This document shows, one piece after another, positions 28,578 through 37,806 of a stretch of DNA of 64,000 nt (position 1 is the first letter of the stretch; each line of letters begins with the position of its first letter). Position numbers and translations under genes: made by a program. The notes below the pieces were generated by a model. It had not been told where the DNA came from. It did no database searches and was given only the letters and a program-made list of their open reading frames with translations. The stretch is from positions 62,001 through 126,000 of the forward strand of contig NZ_LR134510.1 of the NCBI RefSeq assembly GCF_900638385.1. The letters run 5' to 3'. Source of the DNA: Actinobacillus delphinicola (GTDB lineage Bacteria > Pseudomonadota > Gammaproteobacteria > Enterobacterales > Pasteurellaceae).

Positions 28578-30035
28578 ATGAATTTATTATGGCAAGATTT
28601 CGCTAATTGCGGAAAAAACCAAAATCGTATTGCTTTGCGAGATTCGCAAGGCAATCTTTTTTCTTGGAAAGAGGTAACTGGATTAATTAGTACCTTTGCA
28701 GAGCAATTAAAACAACAAGGGATCAAAAAAGGCTCTGGTGTAGCGCTTTGCGGACGTAATAGTGAAAATCTTGTATTTCTTTATCTTGCCACAATTCAAC
28801 TAGGTGCAAGAGCATTAGGCATAAACCCCGCATTTTCAGCGCAAAAATGTGCTTCTATTTTTGAAAATAGTCAAATTGATTTCTATTATTTGGATCCAAC
28901 TGCTATCCATTTGCAACAGGATCTTAAAAAATTTTACGAAAATCGAGGCGTGGAATTAAATTTACCACCTTATCTTGATCTCATTTCTCCTACAGATAAC
29001 ACCGATAATACAGCTATATCTAATTTTACAGAAGATGATTACCATCATTTACCTATTACGATGACACTTACATCGGGATCAACAGGATTACCTAAAGCCG
29101 TTGTTCATTCACTGCAAGCGCATTTAGAAAATGCAGCGGGCGTTTGTGATTTAATGCAATTCCAGGCAACAGATAGTTATCTTCTATCATTACCTATCTA
29201 CCATGTTTCTGGACAAGGAATTATATGGCGCTGGTTACAACGTGGCGCTGTACTGCATTTTGTTCAAGATGATTTTTACGATAGTTTAAGTCAAGTCACT
29301 CATGCTTCGCTTGTCCCTACCCAAGCCCAACGGTTTTTACAATATTTGGTAGAACATCCTACAAAAACTTACCGAACTAAACATCTTCTATTAGGAGGAG
29401 CAAGTATCCCAGTTGCGCTCACTCAGGCATTAGCCCAAGCAAATATTCAAAGCTATTGCGGATACGGTATGACAGAAATGGCTTCAACCATTTTTGCTAA
29501 AAAAGCAGATGCAAGTTCTGGTGTTGGGCAACCTTTACCAAAACGTATCTTTAAACTGGTGAATGATGAAATTTGCTTAAAAGGTGCAGGACTCGCATTG
29601 GGCTATTGGCAAAAAGATGGAATTCATCCGCTAACTAATGGCGATGGTTTCTTTGCAACAAAAGATAAAGGCGTATGGAAAAATAACGAGTTATTTATTA
29701 TTGGTCGAGTCGATAATCAATTTATTTCAGGTGGTGAAAATATTCAACCCGAAGAAATTGAGTCGATTTTAAAAGAACATCCTTTAGTTAAACAAGTATT
29801 CGTATTGCCTATTGCGGATAAAGAGTTTGGACATCGCCCAGTAGCAATGATAGAGTTAAATACAGAATTTAATGAAGAAAACATTCTTATCATTAAAGCA
29901 TGGTTAAAGGGAAAATTGGAAAAATTCAAACACCCTATCGCCTACTATTTATTAGAAAGTGAAAAATTTCAGAGTCAAGGTAGTATCAAAATTTCACGTA
30001 ATCTATTACAAAAAGAATTAGAAAAATTAATTTAG
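28578..30035 (+). CDS. menE: O-succinylbenzoate--CoA ligase
   Basis: Menaquinone pathway enzyme that activates o-succinylbenzoate with CoA. 485 residues of the ANL superfamily: P-loop TLTSGSTGLPKAVVHS near residue 161, GGASIPVAL, YGMTEMAST, and the late GRVDNQFISGGENIQPEEIE hinge with a C-terminal catalytic Lys (SQGSIKISRNLL). No other men genes are in the window; the position between seqA and mscK follows what I recall of the H. influenzae order. Confidence 0.93.
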   Translation: MNLLWQDFANCGKNQNRIALRDSQGNLFSWKEVTGLISTFAEQLKQQGIKKGSGVALCGRNSENLVFLYLATIQLGARALGINPAFSAQKCASIFENSQIDFYYLDPTAIHLQQDLKKFYENRGVELNLPPYLDLISPTDNTDNTAISNFTEDDYHHLPITMTLTSGSTGLPKAVVHSLQAHLENAAGVCDLMQFQATDSYLLSLPIYHVSGQGIIWRWLQRGAVLHFVQDDFYDSLSQVTHASLVPTQAQRFLQYLVEHPTKTYRTKHLLLGGASIPVALTQALAQANIQSYCGYGMTEMASTIFAKKADASSGVGQPLPKRIFKLVNDEICLKGAGLALGYWQKDGIHPLTNGDGFFATKDKGVWKNNELFIIGRVDNQFISGGENIQPEEIESILKEHPLVKQVFVLPIADKEFGHRPVAMIELNTEFNEENILIIKAWLKGKLEKFKHPIAYYLLESEKFQSQGSIKISRNLLQKELEKLI

Positions 30036-30043
30036 GTAATATT

Positions 30044-33000
30044 ATGAAACGTCATTTTATTCTATCCCTAGTACTTTCTTTTGTTTTAATTTTTGTTTCC
30101 GCCAATGTTATGGCAACAAATTTACCAACAAAAGCGAATTTGGAGTCACAATTACAGCAATTAAAAAAATCAGGTGATGCATCAAAAGCCGACGTAACTA
30201 ATTTAACAACGGCTTTACAGTTACTAGATCAAATATCAAATCAAAAAAAAGAAAATGAGGCATTAACCAAGCTCATTGCGAATGCACCTAAAACGCTAGC
30301 GCATACTCGTGATAATATTAATTCCTTGAAAAATAATAACTTAGATATCAACGAGTATTCAAAATTTAATCTTGATCAATTACAGTCACAATTAAATAAA
30401 ATTCAAACTCAATTACAAACGGTACAAACTGATTTAGTTGTACTCAATTCACAACTGGTAAATCAACGTGCAACGCCAGAAAAATCGCAAAAGATTTTAA
30501 GTAATAATCTTATCCAATATCAAAAATTAGAAAAATCTCTCTTTAATGATGGAATTTCTCATTCTGAAAAAATAAAGCTTACACTTCAACTAGCACTGAT
30601 TAAACTACAAAATGACTATAATCAAAACCTCCTACAAGGTGATAGTAGTTTATTATCTCTCTACTCTGTTCAACTTGAAGAAAAAAATATTGAGCAACAA
30701 CAACTTCAACTTAAACAAAGTACCTTACAAGAACTTATTAATAAGAAAAAATTAGAAGAAACACAACAACAAGCAGAACAATTAAAACAAGCTCAACAAA
30801 AAGATAAAAACGTTTCTCCCCTTGTTTTAAAACAACAATCCATGAACTTGAATATTAGCCAAGAGCTAATAAAACAGACAACAAGTTTAAATAATCTTAC
30901 TCAAGATAATCTACGTATTACCGCTGTTTTAAATAATTTAAAACAAACAGAACGTAATATTAATGAGCAAATTAGTGCTCTCCAAGGGACATTGGTTCTC
31001 TCACGTATTATTAATAAACAAAAACAATTACTTCCTGAAGATACTTTAATCAATGGCTTATCAAAACAAATTACATCACTTCGTATCAAAATTTTTGATC
31101 TTACCGAAACCCGTGACAATTTATATGATGTAAACAGTTTTATTGATAAACTCTCATCAAATAATGATAAACCTATTACAGACGAAGAACGAGCTCAGCT
31201 TATACCTATTTTACAAGAACGTTATCGTTTAATTTCTAATGAAATTGAATTATTAAATAATCAACTTAATCTAGCGATCAATGTTGAATTAAATCAAAAA
31301 CAAGTGATTTCAATTAGTGATGCACTACAAAATAAACTGCAACTACAAAGTTTTTGGGTTAAAAGCAATCCAACGATGAATACAACTTGGTTTGCAAATT
31401 TTATCCCTAAATTTCAGATTGAAGTCCGTAATATTTATAGAACATTCAATTTTACTGGATGGCATTTTTATATTATCCCTGCGGCAGCAATCAGTATCAT
31501 ATTAGCTTTTATCGGTTTTTTAATTGAGTGGCAACGTAAAACAATTAACTCACGATTACGCCATATTAATAATTGCGTTAATACATTGAAAAAAGATCGC
31601 CAACGCTTTACACCAGAAGCGCTTGCTTGGACAGTGATATTATCTTTACCAAGTACTTTTTTCTTACTGGCGATCCTCATTCTTATTTCAACTTTCCTGT
31701 TTGAGAATCCTGTATATGTATGGGGTTGGGCTACGAAGATGAGTCTTTATTGGCTATTCTTTGCAACAACTTTACGTATTCTCTCCCCCGATCCGTACAG
31801 TATTGGTTATCGCCATTTTGGATTACAAAAGAATAACTTAGAAGCATTTACCCGTTTTCTAAAAAGTTTTATCATCGTTAGTTACTTATGGATCAATGCC
31901 TCAATCTTTACCCATTTAGATGGTGGAGTAAATAATGATGTAATCGGGCAGTTTGCGACAATTATTATACTTATTTTCTCATTATTTTATTGTTCACCTA
32001 AAATCCATAAAGCATTACACCTTTATGAATCAATTTCTTCTGATTCTGAAGGCAATCTCACTATCTTATTCAAAATCATTGCTGTTATTTCATATTTAGC
32101 ACCAATCGGATTAATGGTTCTCATTGTATTAGGTTACTACTACACTGCGCTGAATTTGATGCACCATTTGATTATTTCCTATTTTGTACTCGGTTCATGG
32201 AGTATCTTGCGTGACGTTACTTATCGTGCCATGCTCGTATTCTCTCGCCATTTGTCATATCGCCGTTTATTAGAGAAACAAGAAAAATTACAACACGAAG
32301 ACGAAACAGGCGCAAACCTTCCTGCTGATGATGAAAGCTTTATTCAAGCACAAATGATAGAAGATGAAGTACTTGCCGTATCAAAAATTAAAGCTCAAGT
32401 TCTACGGGTTGTGAATATTGGATTATTCTTAACACTCCTCACCCTTTTATATTGGGTTTGGTCTGACCTCGTTACTGTTGCTTACTATCTAGAAAGTATT
32501 AATTTATGGCAACACACTACCATGACACCGACGGGACCAGTACTTCAGGCCGTTACGTTATGGAATTTAATGGTCGCCCTTATTATCATTTTGACTACTT
32601 ACGCACTTATCCGAAACTTACCAGGTGTACTAGAAGTCTTACTCTTTACGCATATTAAGTTCTCTCAGGGAACCCCGTACACGATCACGACTTTATCCAC
32701 CTATTTCATTTTTGCAATGGGGGCTGCCCTAGCTTTCGCAACATTAGGGCTATCATGGAATAAATTACAATGGCTTTTTGCCGCATTATCAGTAGGTTTA
32801 GGTTTTGGTTTACAAGAAATTTTTGCAAACTTTGTTTCTGGTTTAATTATTCTTTTTGAACGTCCCGTACGTGTTGGTGACGTCATTACTATCGGTAATT
32901 TTTCAGGTACAGTATCACGCATTCGTATCCGCTCTACTACTCTAGTGGATTTCGACCGTAAAGAAATTATTGTTCCTAATAAGGCGTTCGTAACTGAGCG

Positions 33001-33412
33001 TATCGTAAACTGGGCACTATCCAACTCTATCACACGAGTAAAAGTCTTTATTGGTGTTGCTTATGGCTCAGATCTTGAGCTTGTAAAAAAACTTTTGCTA
33101 CAAATTGCTGACGAATGTCCATATGCACTTAAAGATCCTAAACCAACCGTGTATTTTATGACTTTTGGTGCAAGTACTCTTGATCATGAATTAAGGGTTT
33201 ACGTAAATGATATTGGACATCGCAATAAAAGCATTGATTATATCAATCATCGTATCAATGCCTTGTTTGCCCAACATAATATCGACATTGCATTCAATCA
33301 ATTGGATGTTTACATAAAAAACACTCAAAACAATGAAGAAATCAAAGTGGCAACCTATGATTTAATGCAGGAAAGCAGCCAATCTAAATCAGTACAAATG
33401 CCAACTAAATAA
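30044..33412 (+). CDS. mscK: Large potassium-dependent mechanosensitive channel MscK
   Basis: 1122-residue channel of the MscS superfamily (formerly KefA). Signal peptide (to about residue 25, VMA-TN). A long periplasmic domain rich in Gln/Leu/Asn coiled coils follows (about 30-460), then many membrane helices (about 475-960). The MscS core comes last: pore helix [24 protein letters not shown] and beta domain [21 protein letters not shown], with [22 protein letters not shown]. Length matches E. coli MscK (1120). Starts 8 nt after menE and ends 10 nt before aroC. Confidence 0.94.
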   Translation: MKRHFILSLVLSFVLIFVSANVMATNLPTKANLESQLQQLKKSGDASKADVTNLTTALQLLDQISNQKKENEALTKLIANAPKTLAHTRDNINSLKNNNLDINEYSKFNLDQLQSQLNKIQTQLQTVQTDLVVLNSQLVNQRATPEKSQKILSNNLIQYQKLEKSLFNDGISHSEKIKLTLQLALIKLQNDYNQNLLQGDSSLLSLYSVQLEEKNIEQQQLQLKQSTLQELINKKKLEETQQQAEQLKQAQQKDKNVSPLVLKQQSMNLNISQELIKQTTSLNNLTQDNLRITAVLNNLKQTERNINEQISALQGTLVLSRIINKQKQLLPEDTLINGLSKQITSLRIKIFDLTETRDNLYDVNSFIDKLSSNNDKPITDEERAQLIPILQERYRLISNEIELLNNQLNLAINVELNQKQVISISDALQNKLQLQSFWVKSNPTMNTTWFANFIPKFQIEVRNIYRTFNFTGWHFYIIPAAAISIILAFIGFLIEWQRKTINSRLRHINNCVNTLKKDRQRFTPEALAWTVILSLPSTFFLLAILILISTFLFENPVYVWGWATKMSLYWLFFATTLRILSPDPYSIGYRHFGLQKNNLEAFTRFLKSFIIVSYLWINASIFTHLDGGVNNDVIGQFATIIILIFSLFYCSPKIHKALHLYESISSDSEGNLTILFKIIAVISYLAPIGLMVLIVLGYYYTALNLMHHLIISYFVLGSWSILRDVTYRAMLVFSRHLSYRRLLEKQEKLQHEDETGANLPADDESFIQAQMIEDEVLAVSKIKAQVLRVVNIGLFLTLLTLLYWVWSDLVTVAYYLESINLWQHTTMTPTGPVLQAVTLWNLMVALIIILTTYALIRNLPGVLEVLLFTHIKFSQGTPYTITTLSTYFIFAMGAALAFATLGLSWNKLQWLFAALSVGLGFGLQEIFANFVSGLIILFERPVRVGDVITIGNFSGTVSRIRIRSTTLVDFDRKEIIVPNKAFVTERIVNWALSNSITRVKVFIGVAYGSDLELVKKLLLQIADECPYALKDPKPTVYFMTFGASTLDHELRVYVNDIGHRNKSIDYINHRINALFAQHNIDIAFNQLDVYIKNTQNNEEIKVATYDLMQESSQSKSVQMPTK

Positions 33413-33422
33413 GGAATTTTAT

Positions 33423-34499
33423 ATGGCAGGAAATAGTATCGGGCAGTTATTTAAACTCACAACCTTTGGCGAATCTCACGGCATCGCCCTCGGAGGAGTA
33501 ATAGATGGAATGCCTCCTAATTTTCCGCTCTGTGAAGCGGATATCCAAGTTGAACTCGATCGCCGTAAACCTGGAAATTCTCCCTTTACGACAGCACGTC
33601 GAGAAACAGATGCGGTTCAGATCTTATCTGGTGTATTTGAAGGTAAAACAACAGGAACAAGTATCGGGCTTTTGATCAAAAATGAAGATCAACGCTCTAA
33701 AGACTATAGTGATATTCAAGATAAATTCCGTCCAGGTCATGGCGATTTTACCTATCAAAAGAAATACGGTATTCGTGATTATCGTGGTGGCGGTCGTGCT
33801 TCTGCACGTGAAACTGCAATTCGTGTTGCAGCTGGAGCCATTGCAAAAAAATATTTGCGCGAAGTTCTTGGAATTGAAATCCGTGGTTATTTAAGTCAGA
33901 TGGGCAATATCAAAGCTCCACAACTCCCTGTTAATGATTTTGAAAATTGGCAATATGTCAATCAAAATCCTTTTTTTGCGCCTGATGAGAAAACCGCAGA
34001 ATCTTACGAATTTTTAATCAGAGAACTAAAAAAATCTGGTGATTCGGTTGGTGCAAAAATTCAACTTGTCGCGACAGGCGTACCAGTTGGCTTAGGAGAA
34101 CCAGTTTTCGATCGTTTAGATGCAGAACTTGCCTACGCATTAATGTCAATTAATGCTGTAAAAGCCGTTGAAATTGGTGACGGAATAGATATCGTTTCAC
34201 AACGAGGATCTCAACATCGTGATGAAATAACCCAGCAAGGTTTTCTTTCCAACCATGCTGGTGGTATCTTAGCAGGAATCACTACTGGGCAACCTATTCT
34301 GGCAAGCATCTCACTAAAACCTACTTCTAGTATCAAAATTCCAGGACAGACAATTAATCTTGCGAATGAAAATTGCGAAATTGTCACCAAAGGAAGACAC
34401 GATCCTTGCGTTGGTATCCGTGCTGTTCCAATTGCGGAAGCCATGATGGCAATTGTTTTAATGGATCATTTTTTACGTTATAAAGCACAATGCTTATAA
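33423..34499 (+). CDS. aroC: Chorismate synthase
   Basis: Last step of the shikimate pathway, FMN-dependent. 358 residues with all three family signatures: [17 protein letters not shown] (near residue 13), [27 protein letters not shown] (near 105, given in two parts: [15 protein letters not shown] and [12 protein letters not shown]), and [17 protein letters not shown] near the C terminus. Member of the menE-mscK-aroC-mepA-yfcA-lpxM run. Confidence 0.98.
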   Translation: MAGNSIGQLFKLTTFGESHGIALGGVIDGMPPNFPLCEADIQVELDRRKPGNSPFTTARRETDAVQILSGVFEGKTTGTSIGLLIKNEDQRSKDYSDIQDKFRPGHGDFTYQKKYGIRDYRGGGRASARETAIRVAAGAIAKKYLREVLGIEIRGYLSQMGNIKAPQLPVNDFENWQYVNQNPFFAPDEKTAESYEFLIRELKKSGDSVGAKIQLVATGVPVGLGEPVFDRLDAELAYALMSINAVKAVEIGDGIDIVSQRGSQHRDEITQQGFLSNHAGGILAGITTGQPILASISLKPTSSIKIPGQTINLANENCEIVTKGRHDPCVGIRAVPIAEAMMAIVLMDHFLRYKAQCL

Positions 34500-34516
34500 A
34501 AAATTTAGGTTGTATT

Positions 34517-35407
34517 ATGCAAATTTGGCATTCTTCAAAAAAATTTTCGAAAATGGGGGCGTGTTTTATTTTCGCCCTTGCCGCAACTAGTGCGTTGGCA
34601 TCATATTCGCCAGCTGAATGGCTTAATTTTAAAGCACCAGTAGCAGGAAAACCCAATCCAATCGGTAACTATACAAATGGTTGTTTAATTGGGGGAGAAA
34701 AAGTCCCATTTAATGGCGTAGGATATCAAGTCGTTCGCCAAGAAAAAAATCGCTATTACGCACACCCAGAAATGTTACAATATCTGCAAAACCTTGGTAA
34801 AAAACTTCATGCTGCCCATTTGCCTGCCATGTTAATTAGTGATGTCGCAATGCCAGCAGGAGGACGCTTTGTTGACGGGCATCATAGCCATCAAATGGGG
34901 CTAGATGTAGATATCTGGTTTAGGATGGGCAAATTGACTGCCAAAGAGGCTTATCACTCGACTGGACTCGCTAATTTAATGGCAAATCCAACGACAAAAA
35001 AAATGACATCAGATTGGACAAATCAACAAGAAACTTTACTCAAACTTGCTGCAAGTGATCCTCATGTTGCACGTATTTTTGTTAATCCTCTGATTAAAGT
35101 TCATCTTTGTCAGACCGTAAAAGGAGATCGTCAATGGCTACACAAAATCCGTCCATGGTATGGGCATAATTCTCATTTTCATGTACGTTTAAGTTGCCCT
35201 AAAGGCGCACAATATTGCCATAACCAAGCGGCAATCCCAGTTGGTGATGGTTGCGATCAAAGCCTTTATGCTTGGTTAAAACCGAAACCTAAACCAACTA
35301 AACCTGGAAAACCAAAACCTGTGGTAATTCCACCCCCACCGCCACTTTGTCAGTTATTACTTGATGAACAGGCAAAAAAAATTGAACAATTGAAGAAAAA
35401 TCCTTAG
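34517..35407 (+). CDS. mepA: Penicillin-insensitive murein DD-endopeptidase MepA
   Basis: Periplasmic LAS-type zinc peptidase that cleaves cross-links in peptidoglycan. Start at 34517, six bases after TAGGT; an upstream ATG at 34490 overlaps aroC. 296 residues. The signal peptide ends near residue 28 (SALA-S). Zinc-site motifs: GGRFVDGHHSHQMGLDVDIWF and WYGHNSHFHVRLSCP. C-terminal Pro/Lys-rich tail and PPPPPLC. The DNA for residues 7-19 (34537-34573) matches half of the CGCCCC palindrome family. Confidence 0.94.
   Translation: MQIWHSSKKFSKMGACFIFALAATSALASYSPAEWLNFKAPVAGKPNPIGNYTNGCLIGGEKVPFNGVGYQVVRQEKNRYYAHPEMLQYLQNLGKKLHAAHLPAMLISDVAMPAGGRFVDGHHSHQMGLDVDIWFRMGKLTAKEAYHSTGLANLMANPTTKKMTSDWTNQQETLLKLAASDPHVARIFVNPLIKVHLCQTVKGDRQWLHKIRPWYGHNSHFHVRLSCPKGAQYCHNQAAIPVGDGCDQSLYAWLKPKPKPTKPGKPKPVVIPPPPPLCQLLLDEQAKKIEQLKKNP
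34537..34573 (+). repeat. Half of a CGCCCC palindrome inside the mepA signal-peptide code
   Basis: AAAATTTTCGAAAATGGGGGCGTGTTTTATTTT-like half unit (given here in outline: TTTTCGAAAATGGGGGCGTG), closely matching the right arm at 56725-56745. It encodes part of KKFSKMGACFIF. Confidence 0.6.
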
Positions 35408-35415
35408 GTGAAAAA

Positions 35416-36198
35416 ATGTCATTTGGTATAGAAATTTTCATTATTTTATTCTTCGTCGCTTGCTTTGCAGGTTTTCTTGATGCAATGGCAGGCGGTGGCG
35501 GTCTTATTACTATTCCAGCATTATTTATGGCTGGACTTCCACCCTCAATGGTACTTGGTACGAATAAGCTCCAGTCAACTGCTGGCGCCTTCTCTGCTAG
35601 TTTATATTTTTACCGCTCTGGTATGATTGAATTACGTGATATTAAATTAGTCGTTCTCATGTCATTCGTCGGAGGTATCTGTGGTGCAACGCTGGTACAA
35701 GTTATTCATGCGGATATCCTTAAAAATTTACTCCCATTCCTAACTTTTATTATCGGGTTATATTTTCTATTTACCCCTAATATTGGTCAACAGCCTTCTC
35801 GTCGTCGCATATCCTATGTAACATTCGCATTTTCAATGAGTTTAACTATCGGATTTTATGACGGGCTATTTGGTGCGGGTTCTGGCTCAATGCTATGCCT
35901 TGCTTTTATTACCCTTCTTGGTTTTTCCATCTCTAAAGCAACGGCTTATGCGAAAGTCTTAAACTTTGCTTCCAGTTTCGCATCACTTTGTTGCTTTATT
36001 ATCGGCAAAGAAGTGTATTTTCCACTCGGCTTTACAATGCTTGCTGGTCAATTAATCGGCGCACGTCTTGGTGCAAAATTAGTCGTTAATCGAGGTCAAA
36101 CCTTTATCCGTCCGCTTGTAGTGGTAATGTCATTTCTCTTAACCTTAAAAATAGTTTATGATCAGGGTTGGTTTAATCACTTATCACACATTTTATAA
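35416..36198 (+). CDS. TauE/SafE-family membrane permease YfcA
   Basis: 260-residue polytopic inner-membrane protein of the sulfite/sulfur-compound exporter family, with about eight hydrophobic segments. Family motifs DAMAGGGGLITIPAL near residue 23, LGTNKLQSTAGAF, and the mirrored second half GFYDGLFGAGSGSML. Substrate unknown; in E. coli the orthologue YfcA is uncharacterised. Same place between mepA and lpxM as I recall in H. influenzae. Confidence 0.9.
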   Translation: MSFGIEIFIILFFVACFAGFLDAMAGGGGLITIPALFMAGLPPSMVLGTNKLQSTAGAFSASLYFYRSGMIELRDIKLVVLMSFVGGICGATLVQVIHADILKNLLPFLTFIIGLYFLFTPNIGQQPSRRRISYVTFAFSMSLTIGFYDGLFGAGSGSMLCLAFITLLGFSISKATAYAKVLNFASSFASLCCFIIGKEVYFPLGFTMLAGQLIGARLGAKLVVNRGQTFIRPLVVVMSFLLTLKIVYDQGWFNHLSHIL

Positions 36199-36208
36199 TT
36201 AATTATCA

Positions 36209-37162
36209 ATGGAAAATCAAAAAAATACTCGTTTAACCGCGCGTGTAGGTTATCAACCACAATGGCGCTGGTCTTTTTTATTGCCCCAATATTGGGGCGT
36301 TTGGGTAGGCGTTTTTTGTTTACTTATTCTAGGGTTAATACCATTTCGTCTTCGTGATAAATTTGCGGCAAAACTTGGTATTATTATTGGAAACAAGGCA
36401 AAAAAACAGCGTCGCCGTGCTCGTGTAAATTTACAACAATGTTTTCCTGATTGGACTGAACAACAACGTGAAGACGTAATTGATAAAATGTTCATTGTCG
36501 TTACTCAAGTCATGTTGGGGATTGGTGAAAGTGCAATTTTCTCTAAAAAACATTTAAGAAATCGTTGTGAATTGCTTGGTTGGGAAAATATCCAACAAGC
36601 ACGAGACGAGGGAAAAAATATTATTCTCATGGTGCCACATGGCTGGGCTATTGATACAGCAGGTATCCTACTTCGCTGTTTCGGTTTACAAGGAACCGCT
36701 ATGTACAATCCACACCGTAATCCTTTAGTCGATTGGTTATGGACTGGAGTTCGTTCACGTTTTGGGAGTATGCCGCACGCACGCCAAAATGGTATTAAAC
36801 CTTTCTTAAAAGAGGTTCGTAGCGGTGAGGCTGGTTATTATTTACCTGATGAAGATCACGGTGAGGAACTCAGTGTTTATGTGGATTTTTTTGCTACATA
36901 TAAAGCCACACTACCTGGCTTAAATAAAATGGCAAAATTTGCTAAAGCGGTCGTTATTCCGATGTTTCCTAGTTACGATGCAGAAAAAGGAAAATATATC
37001 GTTGATATTCGTCCTGCATTAGAACTAACAGACGAACCAGAACAAGCTGCTCGTGCAATGAACAAAATTATTGAAGATTTTGTTACCCCACGTCCAGAAC
37101 AGTACGTTTGGATATTACGTCTACTAAAAACACGCAAAGATGGTGAAGATATTTATCGTTAG
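36209..37162 (+). CDS. lpxM: Lipid A late acyltransferase LpxM (MsbB)
   Basis: Adds the last secondary acyl chain to lipid A at the inner membrane. 317 residues: an N-terminal membrane anchor (about 28-48), the HxxxxD-type active site read as PHGWAID (near residue 144), YNPHRNPLVDWL, and YLPDEDHGEELSVYVDFF. EDHG and the YNPHRNP motif fit LpxM rather than LpxL. An internal perfect 16-bp palindrome GCCCCAATATTGGGGC at 36283-36298 resembles the intergenic repeat core. Confidence 0.9.
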   Translation: MENQKNTRLTARVGYQPQWRWSFLLPQYWGVWVGVFCLLILGLIPFRLRDKFAAKLGIIIGNKAKKQRRRARVNLQQCFPDWTEQQREDVIDKMFIVVTQVMLGIGESAIFSKKHLRNRCELLGWENIQQARDEGKNIILMVPHGWAIDTAGILLRCFGLQGTAMYNPHRNPLVDWLWTGVRSRFGSMPHARQNGIKPFLKEVRSGEAGYYLPDEDHGEELSVYVDFFATYKATLPGLNKMAKFAKAVVIPMFPSYDAEKGKYIVDIRPALELTDEPEQAARAMNKIIEDFVTPRPEQYVWILRLLKTRKDGEDIYR

Positions 37163-37230
37163 CATAAATTTTTTATGCTAGAATCGTTAAAGCTTTTTAT
37201 TAAATTAACAATACCGATTAGGTCATAAAC

Positions 37231-37770
37231 ATGAACAAATTAGAATTGATTAAATCATCAATTAAATCTATTCCTGATTATCCGAAAGCAGGGATCGTTT
37301 TCCGTGATATCACAAGCTTAGTAGAAACGCCAGAAGCTTTCCATGCTTGTATTAATATCATTACTGAAGAATTTAAAAATAAAGGGATTACCAAAGTAAT
37401 CGGTACTGAAAGTCGTGGTTTTATCTTCGGTGCGCCTGTTGCCTTAGCGCTTGGTTTACCATTCGTATTAGTACGCAAACCAGGTAAATTACCACGTGAA
37501 ACCCTCGCTCAATCTTATGAGTTAGAATACGGTCAAGATACCTTAGAAATCCATACCGATTCTATTGTAGAAGGTGATAATGTTCTCATTATTGATGATC
37601 TTCTCGCAACAGGCGGTACTGTCGATGCAACCGTTAAATTAGTTCGTGCTTTAAAAGGTGATGTAAAACATGCCGCTTTCATCATTAACTTACCAGAACT
37701 TGGTGGCGAACAACGTCTTAAAGAAATGGGCGTAACACCATTCTGTTTAGTTGATTTTGCAGGACACTAA
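37231..37770 (+). CDS. apt: Adenine phosphoribosyltransferase
   Basis: Salvages adenine to AMP. 179 residues, with [32 protein letters not shown] and the PRPP-binding loop [16 protein letters not shown] (near residue 124). Followed after 36 nt by dnaX, an apt-dnaX pairing common in gamma-proteobacteria. Confidence 0.97.
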   Translation: MNKLELIKSSIKSIPDYPKAGIVFRDITSLVETPEAFHACINIITEEFKNKGITKVIGTESRGFIFGAPVALALGLPFVLVRKPGKLPRETLAQSYELEYGQDTLEIHTDSIVEGDNVLIIDDLLATGGTVDATVKLVRALKGDVKHAAFIINLPELGGEQRLKEMGVTPFCLVDFAGH

Positions 37771-37806
37771 TCCTTTCATAACAAACAAAAATAAATAAGG
37801 AAAATA

